Origin: Pseudocercospora fijiensis CIRAD86
Taxonomy: Eukaryota > Ascomycota > Dothideomycetes > Mycosphaerellales > Mycosphaerellaceae
DNA length: 64,000 nt
Assembly: GCF_000340215.1 (NCBI RefSeq)
Contig: NW_006921540.1
Location: forward strand, 4,045,402-4,109,401
Direction: 5' to 3'
Made by a program: the position numbers and the translations under genes. The notes under the pieces are model-generated. The model ran no database searches. It saw only the letters and a list, made by a program, of their open reading frames with translations, and was not told where the DNA came from. This document shows positions 21,280 through 35,622 of the stretch, piece by piece (position 1 is the stretch's first letter; each line of letters begins with the position of its first letter).

Positions 21280-24200
21280 ATGGCGTATCTCGCACCAATC
21301 CACAGGCCCTCGAGCATTAGGCATGCTCTGAAGCTATCATTTACATCGCCTGATGCAGAAGACTTGGTTGTGGCAAAAGCAAACAGGCTGGAGATATGGA
21401 GGGCAAGTCCTGGCGATACCACCTTAGTCCTCCAGCATTCGAAGGCGATATACGGCAAGGTGACTTTGCTGCACAAGCTCCGACCCGCCACGAGCCAGAC
21501 AGATCATCTGTTCGTCGGCACAGATCGGTACAACTACTTCACCCTCAGCTGGGATGGCGAACGGCAAGACCTCAAGACCGAGAAGAGCATGGTCGACATT
21601 GCCGACAAGGCAGCAAGAGACAGCCAGACAGGCGATAGAGTGCATATTGACCCCACGAGTCGATTCATGACTTTGGAGGTCTATGAAGGCGTCGTAAATG
21701 TCCTGCCTATCGCACATGCTGGTAAGGGCAAGCGAAAAGCCGCCGATAATGAGATTGGAGAATTGGGAGACCCAATCCAAGTCAGGATACCAGAGCTGTT
21801 TGTGAGAAGTAGCTGTTTTCTCTATCGACGAGATACTGGACCTCGAGGAAAGACAGACCCCATGTTTGCAGTTCTATACGAGGACAGCAAGAATCAGGTC
21901 CGAATAAAGATCAGAGAGCTGGAGTACTCACCCAGTCTGAGGCCGAACGAGGAGCCAGCTACTGCCGAACTAGAGAAGGGCGTCGATGTCACCGGCTCAT
22001 TAGAAATGGGCTCAAGTTTCATGATCCCGCTCCCTGCACCCACATACGGTCTCCTAGTCGTGGGCGAAACCAGGATAACATATGTTGATGAGTGGGAGCA
22101 TAAGGTGCAGGACTCTCAACCGCTCGAAGATGCAACAGTGTTTGTGGCCTGGTGCAAACTGGACGAGCAACGATATATACTAGCAGACGACTACAAGAAG
22201 CTCTACTTACTCATGGTCAATACCTCACCACATGGAGACTATCAAAGCTTGGAGATCGACGTGCTTGGCGAAACTAGTCGAGCAAGCACACTGGTCTACT
22301 TGGACGAAGGTCGAGTATTCGTCGGAAGCCATCAGGGAGACAGCCAAGTCATTCAAATTTCACCCAAGCGGATAGACGTGCTGCAAAGCTTTCCTAACAT
22401 CGCACCAATCTTAGACTTCACGGTCATGGATATGGGCAATCGAAGCCTTGACGCACCCGTTAATGAGTTCTCGAGTGGACAAGCAAGGATAGTCACTGGT
22501 TCTGGAGCCTTCAATGATGGAAGCTTGCGGTCTGTGAGATCCGGTGTCGGTCTCGAGGATAGAGGAAGCCTTGGTGACCTTGGTGCACCAATATCATCCA
22601 TCTTCAGCTTGCGTACCAGTGCTGCAGCCCAATATGTCGACACCCTCATTGTCAGTCATGTCTCGCACACCAATGTGGTGGTGTTTACAGAAGACGGAGA
22701 TATTGAAGCAAGAGACTCATTCCGCGGCTTTGAGCTCAAAGATGCCACATTGTTCGCAGGGGATCTACGTGACGGACGCGCAGTACAAGTGACTAGCTCG
22801 TCGGTGCTACTTACTGATTCCGAAGGCGACATGGTCACTGACCGCTGGCAAGCGCCAAGCGGGACGTCTATCACAGCGGTGGCGGCTGATGGCGAGAAGA
22901 TTCTCGTCTCGCTTCAAGGAGCAGTATTAGTAGTCCTGGATCTCTCGGCTTCCAACATCCAAGTGCAAGCCGAGCGGAAGTTCGGAAGCGAAGAGCAAGT
23001 CTCGTGCATAGCGCTTTCACCATCAATACCCAACGCGTGCGTAGCCGGCTTCTGGAAAGACAGCAAAGTCTCATTCCTTTCCTTGCAGGACTTGCAGCCA
23101 ACTGCCAGCGAGCGAGTGGCAGAGGAAGAGTCTTTGGCAGTGCCAAGGTCGCTGATTGTGGCAAACATATTGAAGGACCAGCCAGCAACGCTCTTTGTAG
23201 GTCTCGCAGACGGTAATGTGGTCACTTACAGCGTCACATCAGCGCAGCAACCATTCTCGGCACGGAAATGCATCATACTTGGCACACAACAAGCCAACTT
23301 CGCAGCTTTACCACGAGCCGACGGGTTACAGAACGTCTTTGCTACGTGTGAGCATCCTTCACTGATTTACGGTTCGGATGGACGACTCGTCTACTCTGCT
23401 GTCACAGCAGAGAATGCAACATGTATAGCATCCTTTGACAGCTTCGGCGACTATGCAGGTGCTATCGCCATCGCCACAACTGATGAGAACGGCGAGAATG
23501 AGCTCAAGCTCGCCGTCGTTGATGAGGAGAGAACAACCCACGTGCAAGATCTGTTCATTCATGAGACGGTACGACGAATTGCATATTCGGCGGAGCTGAA
23601 GGCGTTCGGCCTTGGCTGCATCAAGCGTACCCTTTCCGCAGGCAATGAAGAGGTCGCATCGCACTTCAAGCTCGTCGACGAGGTTGCCTTCAAAGAGCTT
23701 GATACATGGGCACTGAATGAAGATGAACTCGTCGAATGCGTAATCAGGTGTTACCTCGATGATGGCTCAGGCGAGGAGGCTGAGCGATTCGTCGTTGGTA
23801 CCGCATATTTGGACGACCAGGACGCAAATAATGCCAAGGGACGAATACTGGTACTCGAGATCACGGAAGACCGGCGCATCAAGCTAGTCACTGAGCTCGC
23901 AGTACGTGGTGCCTGCCGCTGCCTTGCAGTCTGCCAAGGCAGAATCGTCGCTGCTCTCGTGAAGACGATCGTGGTATACGACTTCGAATATCAGACACCG
24001 TCTACACCTGCTCTCACCAAGAAAGCTTCCTACCGAACAGCCACAGCACCAATTGACATCTGCGTCACCAACAACACAATCGCAGTCACCGACCTCATGA
24101 AATCTCTCTCCCTACTCGAATTCAAAGCTGGCCGTCAAGGCCAACCCGACACCCTCATCGAAATTGCCCGTCACTTCGAAACACTCTGGGGCACAGCCTG

Positions 24201-24729
24201 CGCCCGCGTCAGTGAGAACACCTACCTCGAATCTGACGCTGAAGGCAATCTCATTGTCCTCCAACACGACATCAACGGCTTCTCCCAAGAAGACCGCCGC
24301 CGTCTCCGCGTCACCTCAGAATTCCTCCTCGGGGAAATGGTCAACCGCATCCGTCCCATCACCGTCCAGCCCTCTCCCGGCGCCGTCGTCACCCCACAAG
24401 CTTTCCTCGCCACCACCGATGGCAGCATCTACGTCTACTGCGAAATCGGAAAACCTCGGCAGGATCTTTTGATGCGGATGCAGACTTTGATGGCTGATAT
24501 GGTCAAGAGTCCTGGTGGTGTGAGGTTTGCGAAGTTCAGAGGGTTCAAGACGCTGGTCAGGGATATGGGTGAGGAAGGTCCGGTGCGATTTGTGGATGGG
24601 GAGTTGATTGAGAGGTTTTTGGATATGCCTGAGGTCTTGCAGAATGAGGTTGTCAAGGGTTTGGATGGGACGGGGGTGGATTTGGAGGGTTTGAGGGGGA
24701 TGGTGGAGGGGTTGAGGAGGATACATTAG
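21280..24729 (+). CDS. DDB1: UV-damaged DNA-binding protein DDB1 homologue
   Basis: Single-exon frame of 1149 residues, close to the roughly 1140 of DDB1. The N-terminus (MAYLAPIHRPSSIRHAL) and the following LVVAKANRLEIW match the first beta-propeller of the MMS1_N/CPSF_A superfamily. The C-terminal CPSF_A part has the typical GSIYVYCEIG-like strand near residue 1055 and a final FLDMPEVLQNEVVKGL helix. DDB1 is the adaptor of CUL4 ubiquitin ligases in nucleotide-excision repair and chromatin regulation. In fungi it also takes part in heterochromatin or DNA methylation pathways. It could be a Rik1-type paralogue, but an N-terminus this close to DDB1 favours DDB1. Confidence 0.88.
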   Translation: MAYLAPIHRPSSIRHALKLSFTSPDAEDLVVAKANRLEIWRASPGDTTLVLQHSKAIYGKVTLLHKLRPATSQTDHLFVGTDRYNYFTLSWDGERQDLKTEKSMVDIADKAARDSQTGDRVHIDPTSRFMTLEVYEGVVNVLPIAHAGKGKRKAADNEIGELGDPIQVRIPELFVRSSCFLYRRDTGPRGKTDPMFAVLYEDSKNQVRIKIRELEYSPSLRPNEEPATAELEKGVDVTGSLEMGSSFMIPLPAPTYGLLVVGETRITYVDEWEHKVQDSQPLEDATVFVAWCKLDEQRYILADDYKKLYLLMVNTSPHGDYQSLEIDVLGETSRASTLVYLDEGRVFVGSHQGDSQVIQISPKRIDVLQSFPNIAPILDFTVMDMGNRSLDAPVNEFSSGQARIVTGSGAFNDGSLRSVRSGVGLEDRGSLGDLGAPISSIFSLRTSAAAQYVDTLIVSHVSHTNVVVFTEDGDIEARDSFRGFELKDATLFAGDLRDGRAVQVTSSSVLLTDSEGDMVTDRWQAPSGTSITAVAADGEKILVSLQGAVLVVLDLSASNIQVQAERKFGSEEQVSCIALSPSIPNACVAGFWKDSKVSFLSLQDLQPTASERVAEEESLAVPRSLIVANILKDQPATLFVGLADGNVVTYSVTSAQQPFSARKCIILGTQQANFAALPRADGLQNVFATCEHPSLIYGSDGRLVYSAVTAENATCIASFDSFGDYAGAIAIATTDENGENELKLAVVDEERTTHVQDLFIHETVRRIAYSAELKAFGLGCIKRTLSAGNEEVASHFKLVDEVAFKELDTWALNEDELVECVIRCYLDDGSGEEAERFVVGTAYLDDQDANNAKGRILVLEITEDRRIKLVTELAVRGACRCLAVCQGRIVAALVKTIVVYDFEYQTPSTPALTKKASYRTATAPIDICVTNNTIAVTDLMKSLSLLEFKAGRQGQPDTLIEIARHFETLWGTACARVSENTYLESDAEGNLIVLQHDINGFSQEDRRRLRVTSEFLLGEMVNRIRPITVQPSPGAVVTPQAFLATTDGSIYVYCEIGKPRQDLLMRMQTLMADMVKSPGGVRFAKFRGFKTLVRDMGEEGPVRFVDGELIERFLDMPEVLQNEVVKGLDGTGVDLEGLRGMVEGLRRIH

Positions 24730-25186
24730 GTGATTTGTGGGAGGATGGGTAGATGGTGCGAGGAGTAGGGAAGAGGTCGAGAAAGTTGCTTCGTCGAATG
24801 ATGGATGGGTTGATGCTTTGATGTCTCCATCTTGGCTTGAGAAGCATGGGACACATATCGTAGGCTTAGAGCGTCAAGCTTCCGAAGGGGCTGAGTCGAG
24901 CGCCGCCAGCTGCCATAGTGGCATGTATAGAAAGTACGCACCATGAATGAATGAGTTTGAGATTTAGCCGGCTTCGGCCGTGTTCCTGAGGATGTTTTCG
25001 GTCTTGATTTGAGGCCTGCCTTTGCTGGCGGCTTGGGTACACATCAATATGAGGCATCCATGCATGTATACGAAACCTGCCGAGCCGTCTTGGTGGCGGG
25101 GGCAGTGTCATCCTTCAGCCTTCCGTTCAAACCCTCAAGACCGCGCTGTTCTCTTCTTTTTCTTCTCTCCATCTATCTGGCCGACC
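24730..25186. other. Intergenic, DDB1 3' end and HET gene 5' region
   Basis: No gene or repeat recognised. The last ~80 bp before the HET ATG are pyrimidine-rich, as is common in 5' leaders of filamentous fungi. Confidence 0.4.
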
Positions 25187-27310
25187 ATGAAAAGAACGGA
25201 AAAATCTTCCCATCTCTCTGCTGCGCGCAACAAGCGGCTTACAACTTCTCTGTCACCATCATCTTCTTCTTGGCAACGCTCGCCTTCGTTCATTCGAATC
25301 ACGCCTCTTCCGGAGGATTGCATCGCGCAACGAGTTCGCATCGCTCACCTTGAAAGACGCCAGGCTCTAGCGGACTTTCAATATTCTCCGCTCAAAGAAG
25401 GGACGAATGAGATTCGAGTCCTCCATGTCTTACGCCAATCCGGGCAAGGAACCCTCCGTGCACGCTTGGAACATGCACCACTCGACAAAGCGCCATACGA
25501 GACTGTCTCCTACTGCTGGGGTGATCCGACTCCGTCACGGGTGCTCGTGGTGAATGGTGCACGGCTGCTTATCCCGCAGAGTAGCTGGCAGGCACTCAAT
25601 CGACTGGCTTTCGACAACAAAGAACGGACTCTCTGGATCGATGCCATTTGTATCAACCAGCAAGAAAACGATGAGAGAGGTCATCAAGTTGCTCTCATGC
25701 GAGAAGTCTATTCACACGGAATACGAAATGTCGTCTATCTCGGCGAGCCGGTGAATGAAGAGTTGATGGTCGATGCCTTCGCGACTATAACAGCACTTCA
25801 TGTCGAGTCACAAGGCGACGCTGTGTTTCAAGAAAGGCTCAACAAAGGTGGTAATTTTATAGGGCATCCAGATAGCCCGATACAGACCACATGGAGTGAC
25901 ACTCCGATCCATGCATTTTTCTCAAATCCGTGGTTTAGGTCAGTCCTATAGCTTCCCACAATTGGCAATTTATTTCACTGACGAGGCATATCTCAGTCGT
26001 CTATGGGTCTTACAAGAGACCTGTCTGGCCTTTGAAAATATCTGTGTTCTTGGTCAATCTAAGCTGGACTTTCGCGTGATTCTCGAAGTGGCAGTCTGGC
26101 TCCGTATCTATCATGATTCGCATATCTCTTCCGAGCTGTACTCCCTTCCAGGCTTAATGAATGCTGCCCATGCGCTTGACGTCCACATGCGGTATCGCCG
26201 CTATCAATGTCTATCGCTGAGTGGTGCATTAGAATTTGGGCAGGACTTAGAAGCGTCAGATGCTCGCGACAAAGTCTATGGACTGCTTGGCTTGGTTCCG
26301 GAAGATTTGCGAGAACTTCAGACGCTGAGACCTGATTATCGAAAATCTTGGCAAGATGTACATGCTGATGCTACGAGAGAGGCTCTTCGGGACGACAATG
26401 GAATGATATTGAGACTGATCTCGCATCGAGATGAAGCGGATATTCAAGGCAATGGGTTACCGTCTTGGGTGCCACGACTGCAACGGAAGTTTGACTTCTT
26501 ATTTGATCCTTCTCAGTTCCAATACTTCGGAATCTGGCCAGAAGCCTCTGTTCGCCTCGGTGGGTCTGGTAAGATCTTGAAACTCGAGGGTTGGACGATT
26601 TGTCTCGCGAAGTCTGTTTCTGATGCAGGCGCATTCCACCCCTCCACCTACCAGGACGATGCGCGGTGGTTCGACCAAGTTGCTGCTATGGCGCCCAGTA
26701 TGGCAAAAGAGAGCCTTGAAATGCTGGCCCGGACTTTAATTGCAGATTGTGATTGGCAGGGCCTGAGAAGTACTGCAGATGATCGGCTTGGGTATTTGAC
26801 TGTTGTTGAATATCATGCAAATCGGAGATATGTACCTTATTTGCTAGAATTGAGGTGCGTATACTGCGTCTCAAGAGCTATAGCTCAGCCCAAGGAGTAT
26901 CTTCATGGCTCTGGGGACAGACTGAGGGGTCTCCTCTCAGCTCTGATCTGGAGCAGCATCATACAATCAAGATTCTGGCTAACTTTCCTTTTAGTACCAT
27001 GGTCAACCCATCACCCGAAGTCAGAAAGCTCGCACAATTTGGGATTGCAGTATTCGTCGCTGCCTTTAATCGCAGGTTTGCGATAAGCGAAGAAGGTCAT
27101 CTCCTCCTCGTACCTCAAGTCACGCAGCCTTCCGATATCGTGGTATACATTGAAGGCTGCAACTTTCCGCTAGTCTTACGACCAAAAGAAGATCATTTTC
27201 TTCTTCTTGGACAATGCTACATCGATGGTCTGATGCGATGGCAAGAGGGCTTCGACGAATTCTACGAAAAACTGGAGCAGACTCCGAAAATTGCGTTTGA
27301 GATTCATTAA
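25187..27310 (+). CDS. HET-domain (heterokaryon incompatibility) protein
   Basis: Three exons: 25187-25938, 25997-26854 and 26941-27310, with introns of 58 and 86 bp (GTCAGT/CTCAG and GTGCGT/CTCAG). Product 659 residues. The HET domain is clear: YETVSYCWGD at residues 104-113, LWIDAICINQ at 149-158, then VYLGEP and, across intron 1, NPWFSRLWVLQE. A DARDKVYGLLGL motif follows, usual in these proteins. The ATG has a good context (GACCATGA). HET proteins trigger programmed cell death on non-self recognition between hyphae and act like fungal NLR-type effectors. The C-terminal part (about 400-659) carries no domain that I recognise. The second acceptor was chosen because it is the only frame-restoring one with a pyrimidine tract. 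Confidence 0.85.
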
Positions 27311-27927
27311 TGGATGGAAACAGAGACGGTGGGTGAATGAAGTATGACTTGGTGAGAAGAGCGTTGTTCGATGCATAAAGCAATACATTTGTCGAGTGGA
27401 AAACGGCGGAGCTATTATAAAGCTAGGTTTTCTGCCAAATCAGAGTATCTGCACGATCGCTTCAGCGGAAGAAATCGTTCTACGCAACTGGACTCACTTT
27501 TCGACGTCCGGAGCTCTAGCAAATGGAGGCAAAGGCGACCGGAACAACAGCAACATGACTTGACGCTTGAACCGTTTCGGAATTCCATTCGATATATTGC
27601 TTCAAACGCAGAAATATGAAGGTTTGGATCTTCTTTCATCGCTCAGTGCCTGATCTTGGCTGCTGTAGACCGAAAGAACATCGGTCGCTAAAGCCATCTT
27701 AAGGAGTTCCAAGCATGAAATTTGAGACAAGGCTGAAAGCCTATTCATCTACAGAGAACCACCGAAGCTTTGGACAATTGTCATCTTGCAAATTTGGCGC
27801 GGCTCTGAGCTTGCTTATTACTACACGCCCAATACTTTTCTAATTGCGGTCTTGCCACTCGCAAAGGCCTTGCCCACAACGGCTCTTCGACACTCTCAAA
27901 CTGAGCGTAAAGTCGGTGGTGTTGGCT
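27311..27927. other. Intergenic, nothing recognised
   Basis: Normal composition. No ORF or repeat that I can support. Confidence 0.4.
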
Positions 27928-28605
27928 ATGACCTTCAGGGGCGATCGATCACTCCAGCGTCTTGGCCGCCTATCCTCTCTGCGTCAACAAAAGCTCCTCA
28001 GAGACGCCGCGGAGAGACTACGAGACGCCAAGAGAGAAATGCAGCAGCCTTGGCACATAAATTCACTCGAAGCCCGTCTTCAACGCCTACCACCGGAGCT
28101 TTGGCAGATCATTTTCGACCTCACGATCGCCATCCTGCCCGGCCAAGTCATCGTCCAGTCTACAACGCCACGTTGTTCAATTCCTTGGCAACTCACATCC
28201 ACATGGCTGACAAAGGAGCAAAGAGACAAGGCCAAGAAAGACTACTTCAGCCACTCAACTTTCATCATCAAGGAACCATGCCTGGTCAAGACCGAGCCGC
28301 TTATGGACTGGCTCAGAAGTCTGCCTGAAGAGATCCAGACAATGCTTACGACGGTCATTCTTCAGCCTTGCAAGGATTGTCGGGCGTCGACTAAACCGTT
28401 GTTGCGCGGACTACAATGGTTCTCGGGAGCCCTAGAGAACGTGGGACGTGATATTCTTCAGGCTGGATTACAAGTTCGGTCGGGTGTGATTAGGGCTGAG
28501 TTTGGTGTGCAGCAGGATGAGAAAGGGAAGGTGATAGAGAGTGAGGCGATGAGGTTGTTGAGTGCGAGCGACGGTTGGGAGTTGTCCAAAAAGATACCTA
28601 TATGA
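27928..28605 (+). CDS. F-box-like protein, paralogue G
   Basis: Single exon, 225 residues from ATG 27928; the frame is open further upstream but without an earlier ATG. The N-terminus is basic and helical. RLQRLPPELWQIIFDLTI lies at about residues 53-70, the clearest F-box-like helix of the family in this window. A second, similar SLPEEIQTML occurs near residue 131. It is longer than paralogues A-D and has no intron. A role in SCF-type substrate recruitment is inferred from the motif only. Confidence 0.55.
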   Translation: MTFRGDRSLQRLGRLSSLRQQKLLRDAAERLRDAKREMQQPWHINSLEARLQRLPPELWQIIFDLTIAILPGQVIVQSTTPRCSIPWQLTSTWLTKEQRDKAKKDYFSHSTFIIKEPCLVKTEPLMDWLRSLPEEIQTMLTTVILQPCKDCRASTKPLLRGLQWFSGALENVGRDILQAGLQVRSGVIRAEFGVQQDEKGKVIESEAMRLLSASDGWELSKKIPI

Positions 28606-29692
28606 GGGACTCGTTCGATGTATAGTCGCTGCGGAGGGGAAGCATGATAGTTTTGCTATCATGCCGTCACAGCCTTGCGGAGTCTTGGCACTCGCTGTTG
28701 GTCTTCAGGTTGTATGTAATGACTATCTTGAAGATAACAATTGGAAGAGCGCTGGGAGTTCCACATTTTAGAAACTGTATCCGGTGTGGGTGAGGTGGCT
28801 ATTTCACAGTTTGGTGGATTCTTGGTTCAACCATTCCCCCGTAATTATTGATTTCTGCTTAGTAACTAAAGCTTGTCTTCTGCGTACCACTGATACCAAA
28901 TTCGAAAGCAATCACTTCACCTGATCCTGTCTTTTCTCCAATGCTGGCCTGTCAGCTATACAATTCGACTATCTTCAAGTCAGAGTCTCTCAAACGTCCG
29001 AACTGTCGATTATAGCACCTCAAACTTCCATAGCTGGATCCCGGGGCACCGACATACAGCAACTCGACAACCGGCTTCAAAAGTTACTACGGGAGCTGCA
29101 GGATATCAGTTGGAGCGGAGACTGTTCACGAGAGGAAAGATCTATGTGAATGTCTCGTCGATTGAAGGACAGCAGGATCAGTGGATGAATGAGTACGATA
29201 TTCAAGAGCTGATAAGTCGGCGTAATGAATAAATATCGTGATGCGGTCTTGGTGAGACGGCTGGTTGGTCACAGCCTTGTGCGGATCCCTGCAGTTGGAT
29301 AGAGCTCTGACCAACTGACCCTTGCTCCGATCGTGAGATCAGATGGTAAATGCTTCCACTGTTCTGGAGAACATACATCTCCCTTCGACCATTTCAACTG
29401 CAATATAGACCTCATTCTAGTTGCTTGTATCTTTGAGATGCCAGAGCAACATATCAAATGGAATTCGAGACAGGCGGCTCGCTCATTGCTGAAAATGTAG
29501 CTGTCTTTATGGTCACGCCACGAAACACCCACATCATGCATGCGGTACCTACTTCTACAGGGAGCTGAACGCCGAGCATTATGGCACCGCAGAGTAACCT
29601 AGATAAGAACTCGAACCCATTCAGAACTAACGACTTTCGTCTTCACGACTCACTCCGCTTTCTTACCCACTTCCAACGCGAATACAGCCATC
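28606..29692. other. Long intergenic region with a possible coding scrap
   Basis: A 1.1-kb stretch without a supported gene. Near 29100-29232 the plus strand reads YQLERRLFTRGKIYVNVSS and ends in a stop. It has a coding-like appearance but no ATG and no recognised family. It may be the tail of another decayed gene. Confidence 0.3.
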
Positions 29693-30737
29693 ATGTTCGA
29701 GTGGACATTGCCTTTCGGAAGACTCTCCCGACAGCAGTACAAACCAATCCAAAGCCATGAGAAACCCCGAGACGTCAAGAATCGTACCGACCACGCCGAA
29801 GAAGAAGAAGACCCCATCACAAAATCCCAAACCGCCCTCCAAACCGCCCGAACCCTCCACCGAATCAGTCTCGTCCTCTTCCTATCCTCCAGCCTCATCC
29901 TCCTCCTCGCATCAACCCAACCTTGGCTCCCAAACCCCCACAAGATCCGGCACCAACCAAAATCCAAATGTAAAATTCCACTCCATTCCATTCCCCATCC
30001 CTCACACAACCCCAACTAATCTCCCACCAGCAATCTTCCCACCCCTCCCCTCCCCAACCCCAACCACAATCGACGCAAAACTCCTCATCCTCCCCTCAAC
30101 CCCCGGCTCCCTCTACCGCTCCCCCGGCCCCGAAGCAGACGCCGCCTGGGCCGCCATCTCCTCCACCGACCCCATCCCCATCTCGCGCGCAGACGTCATC
30201 GCCGCGGGGAAAAATCCTTCCAAGACCGCAAAATTCAACGCAAGCTTTGATGGAGAAGAGATGTATGCCGGACGGTTAGATGTGTTGCATCAAGTGCACT
30301 GTTTGGATCGATTGAGGAAGCAGATCTACAAAGGGGACGGTTGGGGGGGAGGCGGCGGAGAAAAAGAGGAATTGCATTTAAGTCATTGTTTGTGGTATTT
30401 GTTGCAGAATATTATGTGTTCGGCGAGTTGGGATGTTTATACGCATATTTGGGTAGGTTTGGGGGCGGGGGTTTGAAGCCCACAGCTGGCTGATTTTGTC
30501 TAGACCGATACCTTCCCCTACCCCTACCCGGACTTCAACATCCACAAGAAATGCGCAAATTTCGATGCCATTGTGAAATTTCAAGAACAACATTCCATCG
30601 ATCGGAGACTTTTTGAGCAAATGAGGATTCCTGAAGATTATGGGCCTCCGGCGAGAATGGTGAGGAAGTTCAAGGAGATTCAGAAGTTTTATGAGATGCA
30701 TGAGGATGATGGGAGGGAAGGGGATACGATTGGATGA
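29693..30737 (+). CDS. UstYa-like (DUF3328) protein
   Basis: Three exons: 29693-29969, 30031-30452 and 30504-30737, introns of 61 and 51 bp. Product 310 residues. One transmembrane helix lies at about residues 58-74. Both HxxHC motifs that define the family are present: HQVHC at 179-183 and HLSHC at 208-212. After intron 2 the sequence reads DTFPYPYPDFNIHKKC, a typical family ending block. UstYa-like enzymes act in oxidative or cyclising steps of fungal RiPP and other secondary-metabolite pathways. The stop lies 11 bp from the stop of the convergent BBE-like oxidase. The region around 30030-30200 is very C-rich. No precursor peptide or other tailoring gene is seen, so a pathway role is only a suggestion. 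Confidence 0.82.
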
Positions 30738-30748
30738 TGTATATACAT

Positions 30749-32363
30749 CTATGGATCTCGAGCGTGAGCTAGACCTCGGGGGTAGTCGAAGAGGGTATTC
30801 GGGTCGGTTTTGGTTTTGAGGGATTTTAATCTTTTGATGATGGGCGGTTGGCCGTAGTACATCTGTTCCCAGTTTTCGAGTCGGGGATCGATGTAATTTA
30901 CGTATGCGCCCCAGGTGGAGTTTGGGTTCGCGTCTCGTACGGCTTGGTTCACGTCATCCACAGCTTTGTTTATAGCGTCTTGTTCAGTTTGCTTGTCGAA
31001 ACCTGGATAGTTGTATACGTAGATCTGGGAGAGGAAAAGGGCGTTACGTTTGCCGGCGTCGTACCAGACGGCATTCCCATTGGGTTGTTCGCCATTCGTC
31101 CCTGCGGAAGGACCGTTGAGGTCAAAGGATAGAGAGGTGCCAGAGTCGGAAACATTGACGGTTTTCTGCATCGCTTCAACAATCTTCTTCGCGGAGTCGA
31201 TGGAATATCCCGGCGATCCATCATCCATCAAGCTCTGAGCGTAGTATGGAACCTTATTCGGTGGCGCGTCAAGATCGCCCATGAGATTGACGAGTGCGTC
31301 GTTCCAGGAAGAGAATTCTGTGGCGGTGAAGGCAGGCATATTGACGCCGCGAGATTTCAGGTTTGATGAGATCTGAGATTCGATTTTGCGGAGTTCGGTC
31401 AGAGGACCGAGATACTGGCCTGCGAATGAGCAAGCACCTGGATCGCCACCATCTTCGCCGTACATGAGTAGTTGGGCTCCGAATTCGACGGGCAAAGCGT
31501 CTGATATACCTTCTTTTTTGAGACCGAGTTCTTGCAACACGATCAAAGCATTTGCGCATTCGAGATTTGTTTGGAGGATTGTTTTGAAGTTGACGCTTTT
31601 CGTTGGAGCGGGTTCGATGGAGAGTGTCATGGAGGTTACGATCCCGAAATTATTTGCTCCTGCGCCTCGCATTGCCCACCAGATATCCAGATCGTCACCC
31701 ATACTTTTCTCATGGATAGTTCTGGTCTTGCCTGAGGCATCTATGAGAGTTATGGAGATGATGTGGTCGAGAAGCCAGCCCCATTTACGACTTCCGAAGC
31801 CCCAACCTCCACCCAAGGCGTGTGCGATTATGCCTACACTGGAGCATGTCCCGTGCGGGAGGGCGAAGTTTTGCGCTGCTAGGGCTTTTGCTAGAGGTCC
31901 GATTTTGACTCCTGCTCCTACTTGCACAGTCTTTGCAGCAGGATCGATGTTGATTGTATTGAGATGCAAGGTGTCAATGACTACGAATCCGTCTGTTCCG
32001 CCGAGAGCGTAGGAAGCGTAGCCGTGGCCGCCGCCGAAGGGTGATACTTTGACCTCGCTGGACGTGAGGCAGGAGATGATTGAAGCCGTCTCGGACGTGG
32101 ATTTGGGTTCGAGAATGGCTGAGGGTTGATAGTTGTAAATGGTGTTCTGGGACTTGGCTGTCGTGTTGTAGTCGGTTGAGGAAGGCGAAATCAGTGCGAT
32201 TCCTGGGAACATGGTCAATGATAATGGCAAATATGATACATCTGCGCTTGATACCTGTTTTCTCCAAGCAAGTTTGTATTGCTTGCGGCAGTGGAGGTGC
32301 GCTACGCTGCATGACAGTACTTGCTACAGAGAGCGCAACAAGACACAGCATCAAGTGTCCCAT
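30749..32363 (-). CDS. Secreted BBE-like FAD-linked oxidase
   Basis: Minus strand, two exons: 32363-32255 and 32202-30749, 52-bp intron (GTATCA/CCCAG). Product 520 residues. Exon 1 encodes a signal peptide (MGHLMLCLVALSVAS). The PCMH FAD-binding domain has PFGGGHGY, with His about 96, and HGTCSSVG, with Cys about 156. These are the two residues used for bicovalent flavin attachment in glucooligosaccharide-oxidase-type enzymes. The BBE C-terminal block reads YVNYIDPRLENWEQMYYG and ends near NTLFDYPRG. The substrate cannot be read; the family oxidises sugars, alkaloids or other alcohols. It is convergent with the UstYa-like gene. Confidence 0.87.
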
Positions 32364-32864
32364 TGTGCTATGGCGATGACATTGGGAATACATTTTGTCC
32401 CGAGAGCGCACTTGGGCGAGGAGGAACGAGTGTGCATCTACAGACGTCCATTGCTGCGAAGTGCTTCCTTATTAATGAAGGGAAGCAGTGTTCGCGTCGC
32501 AAGAGGCGACTTTTCCGGTTTAAGTGGCACCATCCATGTCGCCGGATAGCAGGGCCAGGGCTCGTAGCAGGGATCAATCGCCAAGAGGTGCGGCTGCGTG
32601 AATAAGCAAGCGTAACCAAAACCGGCAATGGGATTAAGCCCTGGCTGTTGTTGATGTTTCGTTGCGGCAGAAAGTGGGAGGATCGGGCACATGGACATGT
32701 TCTGGTCGAAGCTGTGAGTACAATGGGTGGGTGAGAGTAGAAATGGGGTGTGATGCTGCGCCTGCTGCACCGGCGAGAGCTCGTGCTCTTCATTCTTCTA
32801 TCGCAACATGGCTCCGAGGCCCATGTGGGATGCTACCGTGTACAGGTCGCTCTACTCAAACGAC
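32364..32864. other. Intergenic, BBE promoter and PRP43 3' flank
   Basis: No gene recognised. It holds the 5' region of the BBE-like gene and the 3' flank of PRP43. Confidence 0.4.
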
Positions 32865-35622
<2,758 letters not shown>

